From Streptomyces sp. CHD11 (GTDB taxonomy: Bacteria; Actinomycetota; Actinomycetes; Streptomycetales; Streptomycetaceae): a stretch of DNA of 64,000 bases. Made by a program: the position numbers and the translations under genes. The stretch is from assembly GCF_018638295.1 (NCBI RefSeq), contig NZ_JABTTS010000016.1:1-64000 (forward strand), in the 5' to 3' direction. Below are positions 6,425-14,928 of this stretch, in pieces; the first letter of the stretch is position 1; each line of letters begins with the position of its first letter. The notes under the pieces are model-generated. The model worked only from the letters and a program-made list of their open reading frames with translations, made no database searches and was not told the DNA's origin.

Positions 6425-8277
6425 CCAAGCGAAAGCCCCCATCGCCCACGCTGAATCATTGGCAGCAGCACCTGCTGGCCGACCTCAAGAGGCTCGCTGC
6501 TCAACACCCCCGTGACATCCGCCTCATAGGTCGCCCGGCGGTCGCTGCAAGCGGACAGGCAGCCGCGCGGATCAGCCTCCACACCGCGGACATCCCCCAT
6601 ACCAAGGGTGGCCTGGCCCTGCGGGAGGACGAGGAATTCCTCTTCGTCCTCCCGCCCACCACCCTGATGCCTCCCTGGGTGCAGACCCCGCACACCCGGT
6701 TCGCTGGCGCTCCGCACGTTCTGGAGGGTTACCGGCTGTGCATTTACCTCGACGCCGCCCGCGAATGGGACCCTGAAGGAGGGATGTCGCCCGTCCTGAA
6801 CCGGCTATGGCAGTGGCTTACCGATGCAGCAGCCAACCGGTTCGACGCCACCACCGCCTTGTTCCACGCCGTGGGAGGAGTCCTGCACCGCACACCCGGC
6901 ACTCCCACGATCGTGGTGCGAGAACCTGACCCGTGCCGCCCCGCGGGCGTCGGCTGGCTCACCCCACGCTCCACCCATCGGCTCGACCTGTCCGACCGGT
7001 CGGCAGGCGATCACAGCCTCCGCCTTCCGGTACTGGCCCTTGGCCATTCCCTGCCTCTCGGAGCCGGCGGCATACTCGCCGATCTCCTACTCCGCATCGA
7101 CGCCAACGCCACACCGCACACCGGAACACCGCCAACTAGCCCACAGCTGGGGCTACGCTCGCCCGCTTTCCTGACCGCACTGGCCAACAGCGCGCTCAGG
7201 AACCCCCACGGAACATGCCAGTACTTTGTCCTCGCCGTCCCGCACCCCAACCTCTCGGCAATTCCGTACTTCCTCCTGGCCGGACGCCTGCCCGCCCAGG
7301 CCAGCGACGCCTTGCGCCATGCATCCCGGACAACGGCACCACGGCAACTTTCCTCGCTGCCCGCCGACGTCCGTGAGGCCGCACTCGAGTGGTGCTACCT
7401 CTCCGACGAGCGGCCGGCCGTTACCACACGCCGCGACGCACAACGGCCGGCCAGCGCCTTCTACGGCACCCGCGTCCATGTCTGGGGATGTGGCGGCATC
7501 GGTGCGTGGGCCGCCGAACTGGTGGCCCGTGCAGGAGCCACCCACATCGCACTGAGTGACCCCGGCACCGTAACCGGAGGACTGCTCGTCCGGCAGAACT
7601 ACACCGAAAACGACATCGGCTCTGCCAAGGCCATCGCCCTGGCAGAACGCCTCAGGAGCATCCGTGACGACCTCACCGTCGAGATCTCCGACCCGCCTCC
7701 CTCGCCCGCACTGCTGGACGCCGCAGAGCAGGCCGATGTCATCATCGATGCCACGGTGAGCGTCACCGCAGGACGCTTCCTCGACCTCCTGGCACGCTTC
7801 CCCGGCCGCAAGGCTGTGCTGGCCCAAATGGCCACCGACACGGCAAGCGCCAGCCACGGCGTTCTCACCATCTCGGCACCGGACACCGGCCAGGGCCCGT
7901 CGGCCATCGACCACGCCACCGGCCAACACGTCCTGGCTGCCCCAGACCTGGAGCCTTACCGCGCGCTGTGGATCGAGCCCGAACCCGGCGACGAGATTCG
8001 GCCCACCCGCGGATGCTCCATCCCCACCTTCCACGGATCCGCAGCCGACCTCGCTGGAATCACCGCCACCCTCATCACACTCCTGGGCATGCAACTGCAC
8101 CATCCCCTCTCCGGAACCCATCTGTGCGCCCAGCCCCACACAGGCACCCACCCGGCACACCGTTTCGTGTCGTACACACCCCAACAAGCAACTCCGTTTG
8201 GCCAGTCCTCGCCCACGCTCCCTAGCCCGGGCCGCGGCGGTCGGCTGGATCAGCCGACCTTGAGCGTCGGCACGTAA
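6421..8277 (+). CDS. cap2: Cap2-type E2-E1 conjugating enzyme of CBASS
   Basis: A 618-residue fusion of an E2-like and an E1-like domain that, in type II CBASS, attaches the CD-NTase C-terminus to a target and so primes it. The E2-like block contains GYRLCIYLDAAREWDPEGG with candidate catalytic C107. The E1 adenylation block starts VHVWGCGGIGAWAAELVARA (nucleotide-binding glycines), then RQNYTENDIGSAKAIALAER. A probable E1 cysteine lies in TRGCSIPTFHGS. The start overlaps the CD-NTase stop (ATGA). No JAB/JAMM deconjugase (Cap3) was found nearby, so the system lacks the usual deconjugating partner. The last 28 bases overlap the convergent cap5 gene. Confidence 0.85.
   Translation: MTKRKPPSPTLNHWQQHLLADLKRLAAQHPRDIRLIGRPAVAASGQAAARISLHTADIPHTKGGLALREDEEFLFVLPPTTLMPPWVQTPHTRFAGAPHVLEGYRLCIYLDAAREWDPEGGMSPVLNRLWQWLTDAAANRFDATTALFHAVGGVLHRTPGTPTIVVREPDPCRPAGVGWLTPRSTHRLDLSDRSAGDHSLRLPVLALGHSLPLGAGGILADLLLRIDANATPHTGTPPTSPQLGLRSPAFLTALANSALRNPHGTCQYFVLAVPHPNLSAIPYFLLAGRLPAQASDALRHASRTTAPRQLSSLPADVREAALEWCYLSDERPAVTTRRDAQRPASAFYGTRVHVWGCGGIGAWAAELVARAGATHIALSDPGTVTGGLLVRQNYTENDIGSAKAIALAERLRSIRDDLTVEISDPPPSPALLDAAEQADVIIDATVSVTAGRFLDLLARFPGRKAVLAQMATDTASASHGVLTISAPDTGQGPSAIDHATGQHVLAAPDLEPYRALWIEPEPGDEIRPTRGCSIPTFHGSAADLAGITATLITLLGMQLHHPLSGTHLCAQPHTGTHPAHRFVSYTPQQATPFGQSSPTLPSPGRGGRLDQPTLSVGT
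8239..8259. terminator. Hairpin at the cap2/cap5 tail-to-tail overlap
   Basis: ggtcggctg (8239-8247), gat loop, cagccgacc (8251-8259): a perfect 9-base-pair stem whose loop and 3' arm include the cap5 stop codon. It sits inside both convergent genes' last codons and could end transcription in both directions. Confidence 0.5.
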
Positions 8278-9455
8278 TCCCCCTCCAGCCGCTCGTAGAT
8301 CACCAGTTGCGGATGGACCTGAGGGTGATGGGCACGGCCCAGCGCAACCGCCGCGGACATTGGCACCGCCGGGAGAATATGCAAGCGCCGCACCGTCTTC
8401 GCCTCCAGCTCCAGCAGGGCGAAGAAGTCCCGAAGCGTGGCTGCGAACCGACGCAAGGATTCGCGGTCCCGCAAGATATCCGGACACGTAGGAGCCTGCA
8501 CCGGCCGGATCTCGTAGCGGCGCAGAGCCACTAGCTCCGCCGGCACCTCCTGCCGCTTGATGGACCCGGACACATTCATGAGCATCACTGCATCGCTGCC
8601 GGCCAGCGCATCATGATCAACGCGAGCGGTGAAGTCCACAGCCGGACCGTCGTCGTGCCACACCCACGATTCATCCCGCCGCTGCCGCTGGTAGATATCG
8701 GTGGGCACAGTGTCATCCAAACGGGATCCCAGGTGCACTAGGAGCGGCAGACGCGCGAAGCCGAACACGCTGACGTGCCGTACGGAGTCGCGCACGATCC
8801 CTCGCTGCAACTGTCGCTCGATCACGTCGTCAATGATCTCCGCCGCCAAGCGGTAGTAGGCACGGCTTGAAACCGCGGCCTCCAGTGCCCCATGTGGGAC
8901 GAGGGACGATTCCTTGGGCACACCCCTCAGATCGATCTCAATGCCATGCCGTGCGTAGGACTCCAGGAAGAGCGGAAAACGGTGCGCGGCCACCACAGCG
9001 GCGGAGGCCGTCTGCCGAGACAGTTCCACCTCTTGCCCGTGGACCTGACCCACCATCCGCACCACCGTGGTGGCACGGTCTGCCCCCAGGCCCGTCACGT
9101 GCCGGATTCTGTCCTCGTGCTCCTGTTTCAACCTGCGGAGCATCTCTACCGTGAACATGTCCAGCGCGCCAGTGGCATCGATCTCACCGTGCTGGTTGGC
9201 ACAGACGAGCATCAGGTTGTCGGCATCCTCCCGCAGGTCGGTTTCCAGGGGGTGCTGTCCACGCGGAGACAGGACACCCGTGCCCTGGCCGACAATATGA
9301 GCCAACTCGCCCAAGTTCAGGGTGCGCGCTGACATGGCGCCTTCTAGCAGGTACTCGTTGCACAGAACGCACCTGCCTCCACTGCGGACCCAGACCTCAA
9401 GACGCACCTTTGCGGATGGTTTGCGCGGCCTGCGCGCCGCTCCGTGCCTGTCCAC
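8250..9455 (-). CDS. cap5: Cap5-type HNH-SAVED endonuclease, CBASS effector 2
   Basis: About 401 residues from GTG 9455, which has ggaggg 7 bases upstream; an in-frame ATG at 9476 would give 408. HNH elements: RSGGRCVLCN, GELAHIVGQ, ADNLMLVC, QHGEID. SAVED elements: RHGIEIDLR, HVSVFGFARLPLLVHLG, LPAVPMSAAVALGRAHH. By eye about half of the aligned residues in conserved blocks match the first Cap5. It is encoded convergently with its presumed CD-NTase operon and overlaps cap2 by 28 bases, so its expression must be controlled separately, which is atypical for CBASS. Confidence 0.87.
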   Translation of the reverse strand: MDRHGAARRPRKPSAKVRLEVWVRSGGRCVLCNEYLLEGAMSARTLNLGELAHIVGQGTGVLSPRGQHPLETDLREDADNLMLVCANQHGEIDATGALDMFTVEMLRRLKQEHEDRIRHVTGLGADRATTVVRMVGQVHGQEVELSRQTASAAVVAAHRFPLFLESYARHGIEIDLRGVPKESSLVPHGALEAAVSSRAYYRLAAEIIDDVIERQLQRGIVRDSVRHVSVFGFARLPLLVHLGSRLDDTVPTDIYQRQRRDESWVWHDDGPAVDFTARVDHDALAGSDAVMLMNVSGSIKRQEVPAELVALRRYEIRPVQAPTCPDILRDRESLRRFAATLRDFFALLELEAKTVRRLHILPAVPMSAAVALGRAHHPQVHPQLVIYERLEGDYVPTLKVG

Positions 9456-9476
9456 TCCGCCACCCTCCGCAACCAT

Positions 9477-9800
9477 CTTCGCCCCGCCAGCTCGACGCTA
9501 TGCCGCAACCACCTTTACAACGGGAACTCTGAACAACTCGGATGCCCCGGTGCCGGGTGCTGTATGGGCTAGCTTGCTATTGGCCGCCGATGAACCGGTT
9601 AAGCCAGCTCTGTAGCCAGGGCGCGAACTGCGGGGACGAGATCGGGATGGTCTCTGCGGGACGGGGCAGCCCTCGCGGGAGAACTTGGGGGGTATCCGGC
9701 CCTCTCCGTGGTGCTGGTCGAAGTCTCGATCGGCGCGAGCATCCTGGCTGCGGCTTCTGCCAAGCTGTGATCGAACGTTGCGAGTGGGAGCGACCAGGGG
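9477..9800. other. Intergenic region between cap5-2 and the YdcF relic
   Basis: About 320 bases with no convincing gene on either strand; the open frames here lack recognisable protein features. It must carry the cap5-2 promoter (minus strand) and perhaps remnants of the YdcF-family gene promoter. No clear -10/-35 pair was assigned. Confidence 0.4.
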
Positions 9801-10378
9801 GTGCCGGTGCCGGAGCGCCAGCAGCGTCAGATGTCCGAGGAGCAGTTGCGTGACGCCCAACTGATCTGGGCCTATCACCAGATGGGCCACAAGCCTCGAC
9901 GGCGGTAACAGTCTCACGACCCGCGCCCGCTTCCCGCGCGGCGAGGCCGTCCACTACCGGGAGCACGCCCCTGAGCCTGGGCGTCCCGGACAAGGCGATC
10001 CTGGTGGAGCCGAAGGCGGCCAACACCAGCCAGAACATCGCCTTGTCCCTCGAGCTGCTGGCCACGGCCGGCGTGGAGGTGGACTCGCTGCTGCTGATCT
10101 CCAAGCCGTACATGGAGCGCCGCTCGTACGCGACCTGCCGCAAGCTGCGGCCCGAAGCCGAGGTTGTGTGCGCCTCCGAGCCGCTGGAGTTGGGCGACTA
10201 CGTCAAGGCCATTGGTGACGAGAAGCTCGTCGTCGACATGCTCGTTGGTGACCTGCAACGGGTGATCGAGTATCCGAAGCTGGGTTTCGCCGTCGAGCAG
10301 GACGTGCCGAGCGATGTCCATGGTGCTTACGAGCGCCTCGTACGCGCCGGCTTCGACAGCCGCCTGGTCGAAGTCTGA
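9801..10378 (+). pseudogene. Decayed YdcF-family (DUF218) gene with internal deletion and frameshift
   Basis: The 5' part from GTG 9801 reads EEQLRDAQLIWAYHQMGHKP, then breaks. A different frame carries TRARFPRGEAVHYREHA, and a third carries the C-terminal half LSLGVPDKAILVEPKAANTS, SLLLISKPYMERRSYATCRK, IEYPKLGFAVEQDVPSDVHG, ending at 10378. Compared with the usual YdcF-family protein (about 220 residues), some 50 residues of the nucleotide-like core are missing and the frame changes at the join. The longest intact piece (from GTG 10004) is 124 residues and unlikely to be functional. Confidence 0.75.
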
Positions 10379-10390
10379 AACCGGCTCGGC

Positions 10391-11443
10391 CTAGGCGAAG
10401 ACGAGTGAGCGGAACGTGTTGCGGACCTGGGTGAGTGGCTCGCGGTCACGGGTGAAGTAGAGCTTGTTGGTCAGCAGAGCCGCCCAACGGTCCTTTTGTG
10501 GGGAGACCCACATGCCCGTGCCTGTGAACCCGTAGTGCACCCAGATGTCGTCGGGTTCGGGTGTGGTGCCCGGAGCCGAGTGCCAGAAAAGCCCACGAGG
10601 TGGAACCAATCCGTTCGTATGAATCTGTAGGGATTCCTTGATCCAATCCGCGCTGAATCCAGGCGCCTCGTTCACCCGGGCCGGGGCGATCAGATAGCGC
10701 AGGAACGTGGCGAGGTCGTCGAGGACGGAGAAAGCGCCCGCGATGCCGCAGACCCCGCCGAGCAGGCGGGCGGAGAAGTCGTGTGCGGATCCCCTGAGAT
10801 GGATTCGCGTGCTGTCGTCGAGCTCCGTTGGTGCGCAGCGGGCGGCTGCGTCGGCAGGCAGCGGGCCGAAGCGGGTTTGGGTCATGCCGAGGGGCTGCCA
10901 CACGCGGTTGGCCGCGAGCACGTCGAGGTTCTGGCCGGAGAGGTATTCGGCGAGGTAGCCGAGGATGAGCGCGGGGCGGTCGGTGTACTCCACGGCCTCG
11001 CCGGGCGGCCGGTGCAGGGCTTCGCGGAGGACGCCGTCGCGGATGTCCTGGGGATCGGTGCCGTAGAGGTTCCGGAGGTTGGCTCGGAGCGGGACGCCGG
11101 CGGTGTGCGTGAGCAAGTGACGTGCGGTTGCCTGGGCCAGGGGGTGACCGTTCACCTCGGACCAGAACTCGCCCAGCGGCACGTCGAGTTGGAGCTTGCC
11201 GTCCTCGACGAGACAACCGATGGTCGACCATACGGCGAGGATCTTGGTCAGGCTGGCGACGTCGAAGACGGTGTCGCGCCGCATCGGCTCACTGAGCCGC
11301 TCGGGATCCAGAACGCCCACGGTGCCGCTGGCCGTGATTCCGAGGCTGTCGCCGATGGCCCAGACGGCGCCGGGGTAGACCTTGTCGCGGACGCCGTCGT
11401 GGAGGAGTTGCTGGATGGGGTCGGTGTCGAGGTCGAGCGCCAT
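10391..11443 (-). CDS. Serine hydrolase of the beta-lactamase/PBP-like family
   Basis: 350 residues, no signal peptide seen, so probably cytoplasmic. The class C beta-lactamase/EstB-type signature is present: SLTK (S64, K67) within DVASLTKILA, a YTD in place of YxN at residues 153-155, and HYGFTGTGMW near the C-terminus in place of the KTG box. Substrate unknown: an esterase, transpeptidase-like hydrolase or peptide hydrolase are possible. It lies 92 bases downstream of the glycosyltransferase on the same strand and may be the last gene of that operon. Confidence 0.75.
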   Translation of the reverse strand: MALDLDTDPIQQLLHDGVRDKVYPGAVWAIGDSLGITASGTVGVLDPERLSEPMRRDTVFDVASLTKILAVWSTIGCLVEDGKLQLDVPLGEFWSEVNGHPLAQATARHLLTHTAGVPLRANLRNLYGTDPQDIRDGVLREALHRPPGEAVEYTDRPALILGYLAEYLSGQNLDVLAANRVWQPLGMTQTRFGPLPADAAARCAPTELDDSTRIHLRGSAHDFSARLLGGVCGIAGAFSVLDDLATFLRYLIAPARVNEAPGFSADWIKESLQIHTNGLVPPRGLFWHSAPGTTPEPDDIWVHYGFTGTGMWVSPQKDRWAALLTNKLYFTRDREPLTQVRNTFRSLVFA

Positions 11444-11535
11444 GGTCTCCCGATCGATCGTGGGCCGTGCCGTGGTGTGTCCCGGTGCTCAGCGTAGTGA
11501 TGAGCCGGGCGCAGTTCCCGTGGCGGCGTGGGTCG

Positions 11536-12633
11536 TCAGGCGAGCTGTTTGCCGAGGTCGTTCAGGGCAGCTGCCGTGGTGGTGAGGGGGTAGCGGGCGG
11601 CGTTGGTGTGGCCTGCGGCCTGGAGGGCGGGCAGCAGGCCGGGGGTGCTGTGGAGCCGGCTGAGGTCCTGGGCGAGTGCGGCCGGGTTGGTGAAGTCGGT
11701 GGCCAGGCCGGTTGTGGCGAGGGTGTCGCTCAGGCCCGGGACGGGCTGGTAGAGGACCGGCAGTCCGCACGCTTGGGCTTCGAGGGCGACTAGGCCCATG
11801 GCTTCGAGGGTGGTCGAGGGCATGAGGAGGGCGTCGTGATCGGCGAAGGTTCTCCACAGTTGTGGACGGCTGAGCCAGCCGAGGTAGTGGACGTGGACCT
11901 TAAGGAGACGGAGGAGCGGGGTCAGTCCGTGGAACTGGTGGCGAGGTGCCGCGATGCTCAGTTCGACGGCCTGGGCTACGGGCATGGCGCGCAGGAGTGT
12001 CTCAATGCCCTTCTCGGAGGTGAGGCGTCCTGCGTAAAGCAGCCGGAGGTGTCCGGTTGATCGGCGGGCGGGGCGCCGTGGCGGGGTGGTGAGCAGGTGG
12101 TCGGGGATGCCCCAGGGGATCTTCGTGATCTTCCGGCGGTCGGTGGTGGGGGCGAGCTGGAGCAGCCGGTCGGCCATGGCGCCGGTCGGGACGACGATGG
12201 CGTCGGCGAGGCGTGCGGTTTCCTGCAGGACTCGGAGTTGGTCGCGGTGGGCTTCGGCGAACAGCAGGTCGGTGCCGTGGACGAGCGCGATGCGGGGGTG
12301 GGCGGGCAGTGCGCGGATCAGGGCCGGGGTTCCGCCGAAGACGAGGTGCTGCAGGTGGAGGACATCGACGCTGGACGGGTCGATGCGTTGCGCCAGGGCC
12401 CGGCGCAACGCGTTGACGTACGTCGTGAAGGGCGGTCCGGAGAGGCATTTGCCGGCCACAGTCATCAGCTCCAGCCCCGCAGGCAGTCGAGGCGGAGGAG
12501 TCTGTGAGGCGAGCATGAAGGCACGAGCTGGGATCAGCGGGTTCTCGCCGGTGTAGAGGTCGAGTAAGAGCTCGACACTTCCGCCCGCGCTGCCGAACGG
12601 CATGTCGAGGGCGGTCGCGACCAGAGGGCTCAC
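11536..12633 (-). CDS. Glycosyltransferase, GT-B fold (GT4-like)
   Basis: 365 residues from GTG 12633, which overlaps the stop of the preceding dCTP-deaminase-like gene and has ggagg 7-8 bases upstream. The C-terminal GT-B donor-binding half is clear: LRLLYAGRLTSEKGIETLLR, then STTLEAMGLVALEAQACGLP and VLYQPVPGLSD. The N-terminal half holds the acceptor site (GGTPALIRALPAHPRIALVH). No membrane segment. In the operon with a MurA-like enzyme and nucleotide-modifying proteins it may glycosylate a nucleotide-derived or sugar-nucleotide-derived product; acceptor unknown. Confidence 0.8.
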   Translation of the reverse strand: MSPLVATALDMPFGSAGGSVELLLDLYTGENPLIPARAFMLASQTPPPRLPAGLELMTVAGKCLSGPPFTTYVNALRRALAQRIDPSSVDVLHLQHLVFGGTPALIRALPAHPRIALVHGTDLLFAEAHRDQLRVLQETARLADAIVVPTGAMADRLLQLAPTTDRRKITKIPWGIPDHLLTTPPRRPARRSTGHLRLLYAGRLTSEKGIETLLRAMPVAQAVELSIAAPRHQFHGLTPLLRLLKVHVHYLGWLSRPQLWRTFADHDALLMPSTTLEAMGLVALEAQACGLPVLYQPVPGLSDTLATTGLATDFTNPAALAQDLSRLHSTPGLLPALQAAGHTNAARYPLTTTAAALNDLGKQLA

Positions 12634-13166
12634 GTGGTACCTCCGGCGAGTTCTTCGTAGAGGCGCGAGATGTCGATGCCCGCGGTCGCGGTGTATTTGA
12701 GGCCGTGCAGTTGGTAGCTGGCCGGGGCGCCGAGGCACCGGAGGAAGACGAGCTTGCCGAACGTCATCCGGGGATAGACACGGACGGGTCTGGCGGCGCG
12801 GATCTCCAGGGTCCAGTGGATCGCGTGGCCTTGGTGGCCGAGTGGGGCGGAGACGTGGACCCAGATGCCGAGCGCGCCCATGGTGCGGTTGCCGTTGAGG
12901 AATTGGGCGTACGTCTCCGAGCCGGTCCTCTCGTGGGTGTGGCCGAGGTAGAGCACGCCGGGACGCGAGACGAGCCCGGAACCGGGGACGGCGGTCTCGG
13001 TGTACGGGGTGGGGGCGGCGGCGTCCAGGTCGGTGTCGCAGACGCGCAGGGTGTCTCCGAGCCGCCAGTCGTAGGCGTTGGGGGAGAGGCAGTCCGGATC
13101 GTACGGCTCGATGGTGATCTCTCCTGCGGCTCGGGCCGCGGCGATGGCGGGGCCGGTGAGGATCAC
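12630..13166 (-). CDS. dCTP-deaminase-fold protein 2, missing the Ser/Arg motif
   Basis: 178 residues from GTG 13166, overlapping the preceding gene's stop (GTGA). The fold of dCTP deaminase/dUTPase is visible: SPNAYDWRLGDTLRV, RPGVLYLGHTHERTG, LGIWVHVSAP, HWTLEIRAARPVRVYPRMTF. The catalytic loop that in E. coli Dcd reads GRSSLAR is here GNRTMGA, so the positions equivalent to S111 and R115 have become Arg and Ala. The catalytic Glu138 equivalent is kept (E121 in TLEI). Alone it is not expected to deaminate. It may complete a mixed active site with its neighbour or act as a nucleotide-binding protein. Confidence 0.8.
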   Translation of the reverse strand: MILTGPAIAAARAAGEITIEPYDPDCLSPNAYDWRLGDTLRVCDTDLDAAAPTPYTETAVPGSGLVSRPGVLYLGHTHERTGSETYAQFLNGNRTMGALGIWVHVSAPLGHQGHAIHWTLEIRAARPVRVYPRMTFGKLVFLRCLGAPASYQLHGLKYTATAGIDISRLYEELAGGTT

Positions 13167-13702
13167 GAGGCCACCGCCCGAAGTTTTGTGACGTCTCGCC
13201 AGTAGCCGGAGGGCTGTGGGCCGGCTGCGGCCTGGTACTTGCCGCGGTACAGGGCGACGGGGCCGACGGAGGCGAAGAACATGATCTGCCCGATCAACAT
13301 GCCCGCGTAGACGCGCAGAGGGCGGATTGGCGTGAGCATCAAGGTCCACTGGCCGTGGAAGCCGATGTCTCCGATAGGGGCGGTGATCTCGACGAACAGA
13401 CCGAGCCGTCCGACGGACGAGCGACCGAACAGCAGTGGTACGAAGGAGTCGGAGCCGACCTGTTCGACGGTGTGGCCGAGGTAGAGCTCGCCGGGTTGGA
13501 GCACGTATCCGTCCGGGCCGATGGTGAACTCGGTGGTGGGGTTCGGCTGGTGGGTGTCCAGGACGTCGGCGGTATAGGTGACCAAGGTCGGGCCGAGGCG
13601 GACGTTGTAGCTGTTGGGGTTGACCTGGTCGGGGGCGAAGGGTGTGATCCGCAGGCGGCCGTCCTGGGCGGCTGCGGTGATCTCGGGACCGGTGAGGATC
13701 AT
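13163..13702 (-). CDS. dCTP-deaminase-fold protein 1, missing the catalytic Glu
   Basis: 179 residues, ATG 13702, overlapping the phosphoesterase stop (ATGA). It keeps the Dcd signature FGRSSVGRLGLFVEITAP (R94,S95,S96,R99), but the block that carries the essential Glu in Dcd (VLEFYN in E. coli) reads TLMLTP, so Glu is replaced by Met122. Other core blocks are NPNSYNVRLGP, QPGELYLGHTVEQVG and YAGMLIGQIMFF. Dcd enzymes are trimers with active sites at subunit interfaces; this protein and its neighbour lack opposite halves of the catalytic set. Substrate unknown. Confidence 0.82.
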   Translation of the reverse strand: MILTGPEITAAAQDGRLRITPFAPDQVNPNSYNVRLGPTLVTYTADVLDTHQPNPTTEFTIGPDGYVLQPGELYLGHTVEQVGSDSFVPLLFGRSSVGRLGLFVEITAPIGDIGFHGQWTLMLTPIRPLRVYAGMLIGQIMFFASVGPVALYRGKYQAAAGPQPSGYWRDVTKLRAVAS

Positions 13703-14928
13703 CGCGTGCCTCCTTGGGCGGGCGTTGTGAGGACGTGCTTGACGGCCTGGCCGAGGAGCAGCCCCGCGGCGTGGGTCCGGCCTGCGAGGCAGGTGTCGGC
13801 GAGGTAGTCGGTGGTCAGCACAGTGGTGATGCCGTCCGGCAGGGGATCTGGCGAGGTGACGAGCGGGCCGGCCTGTTCGGCGAGATGGGCCAGCAGACCA
13901 TGAAGGTCCTGACGGAAGTCTTCTGGGACATGGGCGTGGACGAGCTGGTTGTCGAAGGGCTCGATGGCGAGCAGATCGCCCAGGGTGAGGATGTCGCCCA
14001 GTGGGACGGGACGGAGCACGGTCTCGTTGAGGATGACCGCGCCGACGCCGAGTCCTGTGCGCAGGCGCGCGGCGAGGTCTACAAGCAGGTCGCGGCGATC
14101 GGGAGTCCGGTGCTGATACGCCTTGGTCACGGGGCCGAGGACGGCGGTCAGCTGCTGTCTGAGTTCGCCGATCTTCGATTCCAACGGCTCCAGTTCGGCA
14201 GGGACAAGGGGCGGAGCCCGGTCCGGGAAGCGAGTGGTGCCGGCACCCCAGCCTGGTCCGACGGGAGTGGCGATCGCATACCCGTCGGCGAGTTCGCGCC
14301 CCTTGACGATGAGAGCGTCGCCGACCCGGACCGGGCCGTACCGGGCGCTGTGGCAGTGCCCGGCGAAGACCACGTCGAGGAAGGGGCAGACGGCCGCCAG
14401 CTTGTGGTCCTCGTCGAAGCCGGAGTGGCTGAGCAGGATCCAGTCGTCGACCTCGTGGTGGTGGGCGAGCATCACCTCGCGCAGGGCTTGGACGGGGTCG
14501 GTCACGCGGTGATCGGCCCGATGCTTGGCAGGGATGGCGTCGAACGCCTGCTGCCCGATCACCGCGGTGATTCCGACTCGTCGCCCCGAGATGCGGGTGG
14601 TGTACAGGCGGCGGAAGAGCGCGTCGCCTGTATCGACCTGGACAGCGTTGGCGCAGACCGTGAGCCGGTGGAGCTCGGGTTCGAAGTGGTGGGGCCAGCC
14701 GTGGTTGCCGGGAGCCAGGACGTCGTAGAGCTGGAGCAGGATCTCGCGCTCGATGGCCCCTTGGGCGAGGCGGTAGTAGCCGGAACCTTCGAAGAAGTCG
14801 CCGCAGTCGACGATGAGCGAGGTCGGGCGGAGGGCATGGAGACGGCTCAGGAAGGGCACGGCGTTCTCGAGGGCGGAGTGGACGTCGGTGGTGGCCACGA
14901 TCTGGCGCAGGGTGCGCTGGGTGGTCAT
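13699..14928 (-). CDS. Metallophosphoesterase / 5'-nucleotidase-like protein
   Basis: 409 residues from ATG 14928. Dinuclear metal-site motifs occur in order: ATTDVHSALENA (DxH), VDCGDFFEGSGYY (GD), APGNHGWPHHF (GNH), LLSHSGFDEDHK and FAGHCHSARYG (GHxH). The C-terminal third resembles the 5'-nucleotidase C domain. No signal peptide, so it probably acts in the cytoplasm on a phosphorylated nucleoside or sugar. It overlaps both neighbours by 4 bases. In this operon it may dephosphorylate a nucleotide intermediate. Confidence 0.82.
   Translation of the reverse strand: MTTQRTLRQIVATTDVHSALENAVPFLSRLHALRPTSLIVDCGDFFEGSGYYRLAQGAIEREILLQLYDVLAPGNHGWPHHFEPELHRLTVCANAVQVDTGDALFRRLYTTRISGRRVGITAVIGQQAFDAIPAKHRADHRVTDPVQALREVMLAHHHEVDDWILLSHSGFDEDHKLAAVCPFLDVVFAGHCHSARYGPVRVGDALIVKGRELADGYAIATPVGPGWGAGTTRFPDRAPPLVPAELEPLESKIGELRQQLTAVLGPVTKAYQHRTPDRRDLLVDLAARLRTGLGVGAVILNETVLRPVPLGDILTLGDLLAIEPFDNQLVHAHVPEDFRQDLHGLLAHLAEQAGPLVTSPDPLPDGITTVLTTDYLADTCLAGRTHAAGLLLGQAVKHVLTTPAQGGTR

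Noticed and set aside
9498..9917. 139-codon minus-strand ORF between cap5-2 and the YdcF relic
   Set aside because: Translation lacks any family features and overlaps the recognisable YdcF pieces on the other strand.
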